A program made the position numbers and the translations under genes. Under the pieces are notes generated by a model. The model saw only the letters and a list, made by a program, of their open reading frames with translations, had not been told where the DNA came from and searched no databases. Below are positions 46,391 through 56,161 of a stretch of 64,000 nucleotides of DNA, in pieces. This DNA comes from Branchiostoma lanceolatum (Eukaryota; Chordata; Leptocardii; Amphioxiformes; Branchiostomatidae): NCBI RefSeq assembly GCF_035083965.1, contig NC_089722.1, positions 39,603,958 to 39,667,957 on the forward strand, read 5' to 3'. Within the stretch, counting starts at the first letter, position 1, and each line of letters starts with the position of its first letter.

Positions 46391-48106
46391 ATGTCAAAAT
46401 TTGCCAGACAAAGATCAGTGAAGATCACGTTCAGGGACCTTCAGGAGTCCCACCTAAAGGACGTGATCGACCTTTTGACTAAGCACGGGGTCACTACCCT
46501 AGACATTGAGGGCGTTCAGCGTAAGACCAAGACAACATGTGAGGTCACCTTCAAGTCGCGGGCGATTCTACAAAAGGCGTCGCCCGCCTTGTTGGGGGAC
46601 AACACAGTGGAGGTGGAGACCTTTGGCAGTGGGGTCACTGTTATCACTGCTAAGGGAATCCCCTTAGAATGGGATGACAATTTTATTAGACACAGGCTCC
46701 AGGAGTACGGAACTGTTCTGGACAGTAAGTTCTTAACGTACGAGAACGACGGGTTCCCCGAGATTAAGACGGGGACCCGTCAGTACCGTATGAAGATCAA
46801 AAAACACCTGCCAAACAATGTTAGACTGGGAAATGAGATGGTTACCCTCTTCTACTCCGGCCAGCCCCGTGGGTGTCACCGCTGTGGCAGCACGGAACAT
46901 TTCGTGGCACAATGCAAGGTCACGAAGTGCGCGAAATGTTGGGAGGAGGGGCACACGGCCACCGAGTGCAGTAACCAGATTAAGTGTTCGCTGTGCCTTG
47001 GGGATGGTCATGCTGCACGGGCTTGTCCTGTAAGCTACACCAACGCAGTTAAGATGGGCACTGCCTGGTCTAAGGAGCTAGTCCCCACCAAGACCGTGAA
47101 ACCGGCAGGCTCCATCATTCCAGCTAAGGCTGGAGGGAGCGGGGACAGTGATGAGCATAAGTCAGGGGATGAAAACTCCCTACAGAATGGCCAGTTATCA
47201 GAGGAGGAAGAGGACGGGAACGAAGAGAAGGATACATCCCTCGGGAACGTCCCTCCTCCTCAAAGTGAGGATGAGGATGGTCAGTCCTCAGAGGATGAGG
47301 ATGGTCAGTCCTCAGAGGAGAAAGAGTCGGAGGAGGAAGCAGATGGGAACTCTGAGAAGAAAACTTCTCCCGTCCCACCTCCTCAAAGTGAGGGGGACTG
47401 TGAGAGGAAAACTTCTCCCGTCCCACCTCCTCAAAGTGAGAGGGACTGTGAGAAGAAAACTTCTCCCGTCCCACCTCCTCAAAGTGAGGGGGACTGTGAG
47501 AGGAAAACTTCTCCCGTCCCACCCCCTCAAAGTGAGAGGGATTCCCCCCACACAGAGACAGGGGCCTCTACTGTGGTCCCTCTCAAGAAGCCCCTCTCCC
47601 CTCCCACAGAGTCAGCGGAACCCACCGGTGGCTCTGCAGTGACCCCTTCCATGGGGTCCGGGAACCCCCTCGAGAAGGGAACTTCACCCTCCGTGACAAA
47701 GACCCCTAGCAAGGTGGCCTTAACACCACCCTTTGACAGCCAGGACTCGGATGGATTCGGAGATCTCCCAGAAGATGGGGACAATAAACTGTGGACGCAG
47801 GAGTTGTCTCCTGTTCACTTGGAACTCCTAATGAATAAGTCTGGGGAGGAGATTTCCCCGCTCCGACTGGTTATTGTTGAAGGGGGGGAGGGAGCGCCGA
47901 AAGCTCAGGTCAATGAGACCGACCTGACTACCTCCACTCCGAAGAATAAGAAGCCGGAGACAGAGGCGGCGGGATATGGCTCACAAATACAGCTATACCC
48001 GTCGCAGAAGTCCCCTCCTCTCAAAAAAGACCCTCCGAAAACCCAGAGAGTAAGGAAAACCTCGTCCAGAGGGAAGGTGAAGACCAAACCCTGGCTTAAT
48101 TCCTAA
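46391..48106 (+). CDS. ORF1 RNA-binding protein, family A (E8)
   Basis: 571 residues, same translation as the ORF1 at 28667. Intact. Confidence 0.93.
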   Translation: MSKFARQRSVKITFRDLQESHLKDVIDLLTKHGVTTLDIEGVQRKTKTTCEVTFKSRAILQKASPALLGDNTVEVETFGSGVTVITAKGIPLEWDDNFIRHRLQEYGTVLDSKFLTYENDGFPEIKTGTRQYRMKIKKHLPNNVRLGNEMVTLFYSGQPRGCHRCGSTEHFVAQCKVTKCAKCWEEGHTATECSNQIKCSLCLGDGHAARACPVSYTNAVKMGTAWSKELVPTKTVKPAGSIIPAKAGGSGDSDEHKSGDENSLQNGQLSEEEEDGNEEKDTSLGNVPPPQSEDEDGQSSEDEDGQSSEEKESEEEADGNSEKKTSPVPPPQSEGDCERKTSPVPPPQSERDCEKKTSPVPPPQSEGDCERKTSPVPPPQSERDSPHTETGASTVVPLKKPLSPPTESAEPTGGSAVTPSMGSGNPLEKGTSPSVTKTPSKVALTPPFDSQDSDGFGDLPEDGDNKLWTQELSPVHLELLMNKSGEEISPLRLVIVEGGEGAPKAQVNETDLTTSTPKNKKPETEAAGYGSQIQLYPSQKSPPLKKDPPKTQRVRKTSSRGKVKTKPWLNS

Positions 48107-48111
48107 TACCA

Positions 48112-51100
48112 ATGACGGATCTTAAGATTGTAACATTGAATGTCAATGGAATGAAGGATAGGAATAAGCGTAGTGTAGTTTTTGATTTTTGTCGTTCAAG
48201 GAAAATTGATGTGGCCTGCCTCCAGGAGTGCCATGTCTCCTCCTTGGCCGACAAGAATCATTGGTCACGACAGTGGGGGAACCGAGCCCTGTGGTCCTTG
48301 GGAACGAGTGCCGCAAGAGGGGTCGGTGTGCTTTTCGGTCGGGAGGTCACAGTTGCAGCGCACCGCTCAGACACAGAGGGTAGAGTGGTGTCTGCATTAA
48401 TTAAAATTGGCGAGACAAGTTACAATATTCTCAACGTTTACGCCCCAAGCTCTCCAGCTGAGAGGGTGGATTTCTTTGCTGGCCTACACCAATACATGTA
48501 CCCGAACGCATCATTGATTGTATGTGGTGATTTCAATTGTGTCCTTGACCCAGTCCTCGACAGATATTCTGAGTCCTCTGCGACCCCTAGAAACAACGTC
48601 AGGGATGTCGTGGAGCTCAGGAACTTCTGTCAGGACCTTGGCTTAGTTGACGTATGGAGAGAACAACATGCTCAACAGAGGGATTTTACGTGGCGCTCTA
48701 AAGCCAATGATTCGCGTTCTAGGCTAGATAGATTTTATGTCTCAGATCCCACTCTTTGCTCGTCTGAGATAAATTCGTTCCCCATGTCTGACCATGATGC
48801 TGTATTCTTGTCCGTGACCCACACTCCTAGGATAGAGCGTGGTCCAGGAGTGTGGAAGTGCAACACGCAGATTTTGTCGGATGAACTATTCATTAGAGAA
48901 TTCTCAGAACAATACACGGAATGGCAAAAACGCAAAGGTAACCATGGTTGCCTTAGAGAGTGGTGGGAGGAGGTGAAGAGTAATACAAAAGATCTTCTCA
49001 TCAGCCACTCTAAGCGCAGGGCCGAAGCGGCCAAATTGATTGAAAGAGGTCTAGAGCGAGAAATAGACATCCTGAGGTCGCGCTTAAACATAGGCGGCCC
49101 ATGCCCTGTGACGGCGCACAATTATCAGGCAGCTAAGGAGCAACTGCAGAAGGTGCTGTCGGACAAGCTGGCGGGACAACGTGTTCGCAGCAGAGTCCAA
49201 AATGTCGAAAAGGATGAGAAGCCTACAAGGTTTTTCTTTAGCAAGGAAAGAAAGAGGGGGGAAAAGAAAATGGTTAGGGAATTGAGGAAGGCAGATGGTA
49301 CAGTGGTGTCATCGAGGGAGGATATCCTCGATACCTACCACGATTTTTATGAAAACCTGTACGGTGCTGAGCCGATAGATATAGAAGATAGAGCCTACTT
49401 CTTGGACCAACTGGAGAATAGGCTACCGGAGGAAGACCGTTCCCATCTCGACCGGCCGCTCGCGCTGGAAGAGCTGGAGAAGGCCCTCAAGGAGATGCAG
49501 AACGGTAAGACCCCGGGGTCCGACGGACTGCCAAAAGAGTTTTACACTCGGGTCTGGCCCATTGTGGGCCGGGATTTGCTGGAGGTCCTGAACGAGGGTC
49601 TCCAAGCAAATCAGTTGTCGTCTTCTCAGAGAGAAGGAGTCATCACACTCCTTGATAAAAAAGGTGACCCCTTGAACCCTGCGAACAAGCGCCCCATCTC
49701 GCTTTTAAATGTAGATTACAAAATCTTGGCCAAAACTTTGGCAAATAGACTGAAAAATGTCGTGGGACAGATCATTCACACTGATCAGTCCTGCGGCATA
49801 CCAGGGAGATCTCTTGAGGATAGTCTATCGCTTCTGAGGGACTTGGTGGCCTACGCTAACGACACTGATTCCACCTGTGTGTTGTTGGCCCTCGACCAAG
49901 AAAAGGCCTTTGATAGGGTCGACCATTCTTATATGGCTGAGGTCCTGGGGAAGTTGGGCTTTGGCCCTAACTTCCAGGGATGGATCGGGACTCTTTATAA
50001 GGAGGTATCGAGCAGAGTGTTAGTCAACGGGGATTTATCGTCCCCAATCCATATTGACAGGGGTGTGAGACAGGGGTGCCCTCTGTCTCCCCTCCTGTAC
50101 GTACTTTGCATCGAGCCCTTGGCGGCTGCCATCAGGGCAGACCCTCATATTAGGGGTGTTAAAGTGCCGGGTGGTCCGGAGGTCAAGTTGGTGCAATACG
50201 CTGATGATAATACCTGCGTCCTCTCGGATCAACCCTCCATTGACAGAACGTTCCTTACCCTCCGACGGTTCGAAGCGGGCACGGGGTCCAAGTTGAACCT
50301 AGGTAAGACGGTGGCTGTGTGGCTCGGCCGTTGGAGGGGTAGACAAGATGAACCCTACCCGATTGGTAGATGGACCTCAGATAGTATTAACATCCTGGGG
50401 TCGCCAATTGGGGGTGTGAAAATGGCAGAGGAGGCCTGGCTCCAACGTTTTGCAAAGTTCAAGGGCAAGTTAGATCAGTGGAGACATCGTAAGCTGACTC
50501 TGATCGGGAAAGTTGTGGTGTGCAACTTTCTTGCCGCAGCAACGCTGTGGTACACGGCCCCGATTTTCCCTCTCCCCAAGTCGGTGGCGAACAAGCTGGA
50601 GAGGGAGATGTTTGCCTTCATTTGGGATGGGCGAACGGAACTGGTGGCAAGGCGTACGCTCTATTTGCCGAAGGAGAAGGGTGGCCTGGCCTTGGTCTGT
50701 ATTCCGATCAAGGCGAGGGCCCTCCTTCTCAAGACAGTTCGGAAAGCGTTGACTAAGCCAGACGCACCGGCGGCTAGGTTTACACACTACTGGCTGGGAC
50801 TTAGCCTTCGGAGAATAGATCCAACCTCTTGGAGTAATAGTGCCCCACACTCGGTAGATCTTCCCCCACATTATGCACATATTGCCCAGCTCTTGCAAAC
50901 CATCGAGCAGAGCGACATGGACATCCAGTGGGCTTCCGTCTCGGTCGCGGCTCTGTACACGGCACTCCTAGAAGCGGAGAACATTGTACCCCGCTGTGTC
51001 AGAGAGCACCCGCGTCGAGACTGGCCAGAGATTTGGAAATCCATCCTCAACCCTCTTCTCACCAACTGGGAGAGGATGGTGTGCTGGAGCCTCGCACATG

Positions 51101-51585
51101 ATGGTTTGGTGACAAACCAGAAGCTCCACTCCTGGAGACGGTTTGCTAAGTCCCCGAACTGTCCAAGACGTGGTTGTGAGGAAGTGGAAAGTGCTTCCCA
51201 TGTGTTTTATGCGTGTCCGTATGTTGCGGAAGCCTGGACCTGGCTTGAGGGGCTGATAGTCAGGAAGATCTGTCCGGGTTTCATCCTGTCGGAGTCGTTT
51301 GTTTTGTGGGGATTGCCCCCGGCAGGAGTGTCGGTTAGGGCAGCCAGAGTCCTGGGGGCTTTGGCTGCTCTGACAAAGAATATTATCTGGCGGTCGCGGG
51401 GTGATGCTAAGCATAACAAAAAGCATCACTCTGAGGCTGAGTTGGCCCTTCTTTTGAAGGAAATGTTGATTGAGAGATTGACGTTTGAGTTTGCCCGCCG
51501 AGGCCCAGGGGGGTTCCACGAAACCTGGGCTGAGGGCTTCTCTTGGGCGAGTGTGGACGTTACACACTTGTCCTTGAGGTTGTAA
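48112..51585 (+). CDS. ORF2 endonuclease/reverse transcriptase, family A (E8)
   Basis: 1157 residues, same translation as the ORF2 at 30388. Intact catalytic motifs. Confidence 0.95.
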   Translation: MTDLKIVTLNVNGMKDRNKRSVVFDFCRSRKIDVACLQECHVSSLADKNHWSRQWGNRALWSLGTSAARGVGVLFGREVTVAAHRSDTEGRVVSALIKIGETSYNILNVYAPSSPAERVDFFAGLHQYMYPNASLIVCGDFNCVLDPVLDRYSESSATPRNNVRDVVELRNFCQDLGLVDVWREQHAQQRDFTWRSKANDSRSRLDRFYVSDPTLCSSEINSFPMSDHDAVFLSVTHTPRIERGPGVWKCNTQILSDELFIREFSEQYTEWQKRKGNHGCLREWWEEVKSNTKDLLISHSKRRAEAAKLIERGLEREIDILRSRLNIGGPCPVTAHNYQAAKEQLQKVLSDKLAGQRVRSRVQNVEKDEKPTRFFFSKERKRGEKKMVRELRKADGTVVSSREDILDTYHDFYENLYGAEPIDIEDRAYFLDQLENRLPEEDRSHLDRPLALEELEKALKEMQNGKTPGSDGLPKEFYTRVWPIVGRDLLEVLNEGLQANQLSSSQREGVITLLDKKGDPLNPANKRPISLLNVDYKILAKTLANRLKNVVGQIIHTDQSCGIPGRSLEDSLSLLRDLVAYANDTDSTCVLLALDQEKAFDRVDHSYMAEVLGKLGFGPNFQGWIGTLYKEVSSRVLVNGDLSSPIHIDRGVRQGCPLSPLLYVLCIEPLAAAIRADPHIRGVKVPGGPEVKLVQYADDNTCVLSDQPSIDRTFLTLRRFEAGTGSKLNLGKTVAVWLGRWRGRQDEPYPIGRWTSDSINILGSPIGGVKMAEEAWLQRFAKFKGKLDQWRHRKLTLIGKVVVCNFLAAATLWYTAPIFPLPKSVANKLEREMFAFIWDGRTELVARRTLYLPKEKGGLALVCIPIKARALLLKTVRKALTKPDAPAARFTHYWLGLSLRRIDPTSWSNSAPHSVDLPPHYAHIAQLLQTIEQSDMDIQWASVSVAALYTALLEAENIVPRCVREHPRRDWPEIWKSILNPLLTNWERMVCWSLAHDGLVTNQKLHSWRRFAKSPNCPRRGCEEVESASHVFYACPYVAEAWTWLEGLIVRKICPGFILSESFVLWGLPPAGVSVRAARVLGALAALTKNIIWRSRGDAKHNKKHHSEAELALLLKEMLIERLTFEFARRGPGGFHETWAEGFSWASVDVTHLSLRL

Positions 51586-51727
51586 TGTTTTAAAGTTTGT
51601 GGCTCCTTTAGGAGTATTGCCTTATGGGTAGTTGTAGGCCTAGCCACTCTGTCTTAGTTGACTAGGTCAAAAATAGAAAACCCAAAAAATTATAAAATAC
51701 AAAACCCAAAAATATTAGATAGTGTCT

Positions 51728-51895
51728 GGGGATGGACCGAGAGTGGTGGGTGGGATGAAGTACAGCAATGCTGAGCCGATCTGTGAAAGTCAATTTGATC
51801 TAGAGTGTATCAGTGGATATGAGCGCCTTAAGGCTGCGTAAACAAGATGAGAACTAAGTGATACTTGAAGTGATTCAGTATAAATACTTCAAAAG
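51728..51895 (+). repeat. E8 3' antisense-U2 module
   Basis: 168 nt, as in E6. The proximal 3' UTR (51586-51727) also matches E6. Confidence 0.82.
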
Positions 51896-51908
51896 AGTAT
51901 CTGTTCTG

Positions 51909-52056
51909 TATCTGTTCTTATCAGTTTAATCTCTGATACATTCCCCATCGGGGAATCTAGATTAAATTGATTTTTTGACTTTGGTCATGGACTAGGAGCT
52001 TGCTCCGTCCTGACCGCGGATCGGCTCAGTATTGCAGTACTTCTGAGATTCGGTCC
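51909..52056 (+). pseudogene. U2: U2 3' fragment after E8, preceded by 11-bp duplication
   Basis: nt 37-184 of the gene begun at 45485. Confidence 0.92.
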
Positions 52057-53124
52057 ATCCCCTTACAAATCCAAAATAAGTTGCACACATACACAAACCA
52101 CCAAACTGGCCCAGCAATCCAGCAATGTGGATTTATCAGCAGTCTGTACTCGTTTGAAGTATGTGCATACGTGTTACGAGTATATATACTGAACCTTACT
52201 GCGTTTATAGCTCTCACATCCCCCAACTCTACTGTACATGTTTAATTTTCGCATTTTATCTTTCTTCTACTTTCAGACTGGAACTGGAGCAAGCAACAGC
52301 GCCACCAAGAGCCGGGAGAGGTCGGGAGAGCACGCAGAGGCAGTGGAAAATTCCAGGACGTCTGTCTGTGGTTCGATTCTGACGAAAGCAGTGCGATGTG
52401 GACGTAATTCGATGTTAAACGTAGGAATCGGGAATCTAAGCGCCCGCGCGCCTCGTATCAACGTATGAGAGATACGTACACACGCACAGCTAGCCGCCTC
52501 GCCCACCGCTGCTGCTTTCTCGCTCGCTCCTTTTAATTCCTTCCGTAAATTTAGTGGGCTGGCTGCATGCGACCTTCCTCTCCCCTTTGCGGACCTTCAG
52601 GCCGAATCGACAAGGTCCGGCGGACTTGAAAAATCCACCACAGGCATCGAAGTTAAGGGGAAAAGCAGACGCCGCCCGCCCTGTGAAGATGAATGATGTA
52701 AGGGAACCGCGGGCGCGCGCCTCCTGGCGAACAACAATGGCAACGCTGTTCGCGAACAACAACATTGCCTTGTTGTCTTGTCTACCCGCCCTTGGCTCGG
52801 CTTTGAACCCTAAGGAGCCCGTTTTCTGCGTTGGTGTGACGTAGTCGCTTCTTTGCACCAATTAGGCAGAGCCAGGAAGAGCCAGGACGAGCCAGGAGCG
52901 CGTGATGTGTGTTTTTGGGTGTAGTCCGTGGTTCGTCCACATAAAGTAGAGCGCTTCCGTTTGTCAACCAAATTGAAGAGATTATGAAGGAGAGAAGGCG
53001 CGCCAGGTGTGCGGGCACTAATTGCTTTATGTTCAAGCTTGAAGCTGTTTGCGATGCATAGCTCGCCACGTGAACTTGGCTCGTTCCCGGGGGAGGGGGG
53101 CTAGCGGTCAAGCTCAACCGGTTT
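52057..53124 (+). repeat. U2 array spacer, copy 11 (1068 bp)
   Basis: Reading frames match copy 1. It leads into an intact U2 gene. Confidence 0.9.
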
Positions 53125-53308
53125 ATCGCTTCTCGGCCTTTTGGCTAAGATCAAGTGTAGTATCTGTTCTTATCAGTTTAATCTCTGATACATTCCCCAT
53201 CGGGGAATCTAGATTAAATTGATTTTTTGACTTTGGTCATGGACTAGGAGCTTGCTCCGTCCTGACCGCGGATCGGCTCAGTATTGCAGTACTTCTGAGA
53301 TTCGGTCC
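53125..53308 (+). ncRNA. U2: U2 snRNA gene, intact, beside the inversion
   Basis: All 184 nt present. The normal 3' flank (ATCCCCTTAC) is missing, because the gene abuts a second U2 piece. If 3'-end formation needs a downstream signal, this copy may be processed poorly. Confidence 0.93.
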
Positions 53309-53335
53309 TTTTGGCTAAGATCAAGTGTAGTATCT
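53307..53335 (+). pseudogene. U2: U2 fragment nt 13-41 fused to U2 3' end
   Basis: After CGGTCC the sequence continues TTTTGGCTAAGATCAAGTGT and then AGTATCT. Two C residues are shared at the join, a microhomology between the U2 end and U2 nt 13-14. Confidence 0.88.
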
Positions 53336-53357
53336 ACACTTGATCTTAGCCAAAAGG
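53307..53357. repeat. Perfect 22-bp hairpin at the array turning point
   Basis: 53307-53328 pairs with 53336-53357 across a 7-nt loop, AGTATCT. The loop lies on the retrotransposon target site. This is a fold-back inversion junction. Confidence 0.92.
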
Positions 53358-53369
53358 CCGAGAAGCGAT
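53336..53369 (-). pseudogene. U2: U2 5' fragment (nt 1-34), minus strand
   Basis: First U2 piece of the inverted part; it stops at the hairpin loop. Its upstream spacer follows at 53370. Confidence 0.92.
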
Positions 53370-54437
53370 AAACCGGTTGAGCTTGACCGCTAGCCCCCCT
53401 CCCCCGGGAACGAGCCAAGTTCACGTGGCGAGCTATGCATCGCAAACAGCTTCAAGCTTGAACATAAAGCAATTAGTGCCCGCACACCTGGCGCGCCTTC
53501 TCTCCTTCATAATCTCTTCAATTTGGTTGACAAACGGAAGCGCTCTACTTTATGTGGACGAACCACGGACTACACCCAAAAACACACATCACGCGCTCCT
53601 GGCTCGTCCTGGCTCTTCCTGGCTCTGCCTAATTGGTGCAAAGAAGCGACTACGTCACACCAACGCAGAAAACGGGCTCCTTAGGGTTCAAAGCCGAGCC
53701 AAGGGCGGGTAGACAAGACAACAAGGCAATGTTGTTGTTCGCGAACAGCGTTGCCATTGTTGTTCGCCAGGAGGCGCGCGCCCGCGGTTCCCTTACATCA
53801 TTCATCTTCACAGGGCGGGCGGCGTCTGCTTTTCCCCTTAACTTCGATGCCTGTGGTGGATTTTTCAAGTCCGCCGGACCTTGTCGATTCGGCCTGAAGG
53901 TCCGCAAAGGGGAGAGGAAGGTCGCATGCAGCCAGCCCACTAAATTTACGGAAGGAATTAAAAGGAGCGAGCGAGAAAGCAGCAGCGGTGGGCGAGGCGG
54001 CTAGCTGTGCGTGTGTACGTATCTCTCATACGTTGATACGAGGCGCGCGGGCGCTTAGATTCCCGATTCCTACGTTTAACATCGAATTACGTCCACATCG
54101 CACTGCTTTCGTCAGAATCGAACCACAGACAGACGTCCTGGAATTTTCCACTGCCTCTGCGTGCTCTCCCGACCTCTCCCGGCTCTTGGTGGCGCTGTTG
54201 CTTGCTCCAGTTCCAGTCTGAAAGTAGAAGAAAGATAAAATGCGAAAATTAAACATGTACAGTAGAGTTGGGGGATGTGAGAGCTATAAACGCAGTAAGG
54301 TTCAGTATATATACTCGTAACACGTATGCACATACTTCAAACGAGTACAGACTGCTGATAAATCCACATTGCTGGATTGCTGGGCCAGTTTGGTGGTTTG
54401 TGTATGTGTGCAACTTATTTTGGATTTGTAAGGGGAT
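53370..54437 (-). repeat. U2 array spacer, copy 12, inverted (1068 bp)
   Basis: Reverse complement of the other spacers, with the same frames. No gene seen. Confidence 0.9.
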
Positions 54438-54621
54438 GGACCGAATCTCAGAAGTACTGCAATACTGAGCCGATCCGCGGTCAGGACGGAGCAAGCTCCT
54501 AGTCCATGACCAAAGTCAAAAAATCAATTTAATCTAGATTCCCCGATGGGGAATGTATCAGAGATTAAACTGATAAGAACAGATACTACACTTGATCTTA
54601 GCCAAAAGGCCGAGAAGCGAT
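54438..54621 (-). ncRNA. U2: U2 snRNA gene, intact, minus strand
   Basis: 184 nt, reverse complement of the copy at 44233, with normal spacers on both sides. It is the best placed of the intact copies in the inverted segment. Confidence 0.96.
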
Positions 54622-55689
54622 AAACCGGTTGAGCTTGACCGCTAGCCCCCCTCCCCCGGGAACGAGCCAAGTTCACGTGGCGAGCTATGCATCGCAAACA
54701 GCTTCAAGCTTGAACATAAAGCAATTAGTGCCCGCACACCTGGCGCGCCTTCTCTCCTTCATAATCTCTTCAATTTGGTTGACAAACGGAAGCGCTCTAC
54801 TTTATGTGGACGAACCACGGACTACACCCAAAAACACACATCACGCGCTCCTGGCTCGTCCTGGCTCTTCCTGGCTCTGCCTAATTGGTGCAAAGAAGCG
54901 ACTACGTCACACCAACGCAGAAAACGGGCTCCTTAGGGTTCAAAGCCGAGCCAAGGGCGGGTAGACAAGACAACAAGGCAATGTTGTTGTTCGCGAACAG
55001 CGTTGCCATTGTTGTTCGCCAGGAGGCGCGCGCCCGCGGTTCCCTTACATCATTCATCTTCACAGGGCGGGCGGCGTCTGCTTTTCCCCTTAACTTCGAT
55101 GCCTGTGGTGGATTTTTCAAGTCCGCCGGACCTTGTCGATTCGGCCTGAAGGTCCGCAAAGGGGAGAGGAAGGTCGCATGCAGCCAGCCCACTAAATTTA
55201 CGGAAGGAATTAAAAGGAGCGAGCGAGAAAGCAGCAGCGGTGGGCGAGGCGGCTAGCTGTGCGTGTGTACGTATCTCTCATACGTTGATACGAGGCGCGC
55301 GGGCGCTTAGATTCCCGATTCCTACGTTTAACATCGAATTACGTCCACATCGCACTGCTTTCGTCAGAATCGAACCACAGACAGACGTCCTGGAATTTTC
55401 CACTGCCTCTGCGTGCTCTCCCGACCTCTCCCGGCTCTTGGTGGCGCTGTTGCTTGCTCCAGTTCCAGTCTGAAAGTAGAAGAAAGATAAAATGCGAAAA
55501 TTAAACATGTACAGTAGAGTTGGGGGATGTGAGAGCTATAAACGCAGTAAGGTTCAGTATATATACTCGTAACACGTATGCACATACTTCAAACGAGTAC
55601 AGACTGCTGATAAATCCACATTGCTGGATTGCTGGGCCAGTTTGGTGGTTTGTGTATGTGTGCAACTTATTTTGGATTTGTAAGGGGAT
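54622..55689 (-). repeat. U2 array spacer, copy 13, inverted (1068 bp)
   Basis: Reading frames match the other copies. No gene seen. Confidence 0.9.
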
Positions 55690-55837
55690 GGACCGAATCT
55701 CAGAAGTACTGCAATACTGAGCCGATCCGCGGTCAGGACGGAGCAAGCTCCTAGTCCATGACCAAAGTCAAAAAATCAATTTAATCTAGATTCCCCGATG
55801 GGGAATGTATCAGAGATTAAACTGATAAGAACAGATA
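55690..55837 (-). pseudogene. U2: U2 3' fragment (nt 37-184), minus strand
   Basis: 3' half of the U2 gene split by E9 and E10. Its 5' part is the fragment at the window end. Confidence 0.93.
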
Positions 55838-55839
55838 CT

Positions 55840-56007
55840 CTTTTGAAGTATTTATACTGAATCACTTCAAGTATCACTTAGTTCTCATCTTGTTTACGCA
55901 GCCTTAAGGCGCTCATATCCACTGATACACTCTAGATCAAATTGACTTTCACAGATCGGCTCAGCATTGCTGCACTTCATCCCACCCACCACTCTCGGTC
56001 CATCCCC
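55840..56007 (-). repeat. E9 3' antisense-U2 module
   Basis: 168 nt on the minus strand, with only a few differences from family A. The proximal 3' UTR (56008-56161) has the perfect CCTAGCC/GGCTAGG hairpin. Confidence 0.82.
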
Positions 56008-56161
56008 AGACACTATGTAATATTTTTGGGTTTTGTATTTTATAATTTTTTTGGGTTTTCTATTTTTGACCTAGCCAACTAAGACAGAGTGGCTAGGCCT
56101 ACAACTACTCTTGAGTACATGCGAGATTGCTCCAAATAGAGCCAAACAAACAATAAAACAT

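Larger units (their letters stand above)
45521..51895 (+). mobile_element. E8: complete family A LINE, duplicate of E6
   Basis: 6375 bp, with the same filler, ORFs and 3' scar as E6 and E7. Confidence 0.95.
45485..53124 (+). repeat. Macro-repeat unit 3 (partial, 7640 bp) with E8
   Basis: U2 stub, E8, U2 3' fragment and one spacer. The following U2 gene (53125) runs into the inversion instead of a further spacer. Confidence 0.88.
51909..54585. repeat. Large inverted repeat, two 1250-bp arms
   Basis: Left arm 51909-53158 (U2 nt 37-184, spacer, U2 nt 1-34). Right arm 53336-54585 is its reverse complement. The arms are 177 bp apart. The array changes direction here, and U2 genes on the two sides point towards each other. 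Confidence 0.88.
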
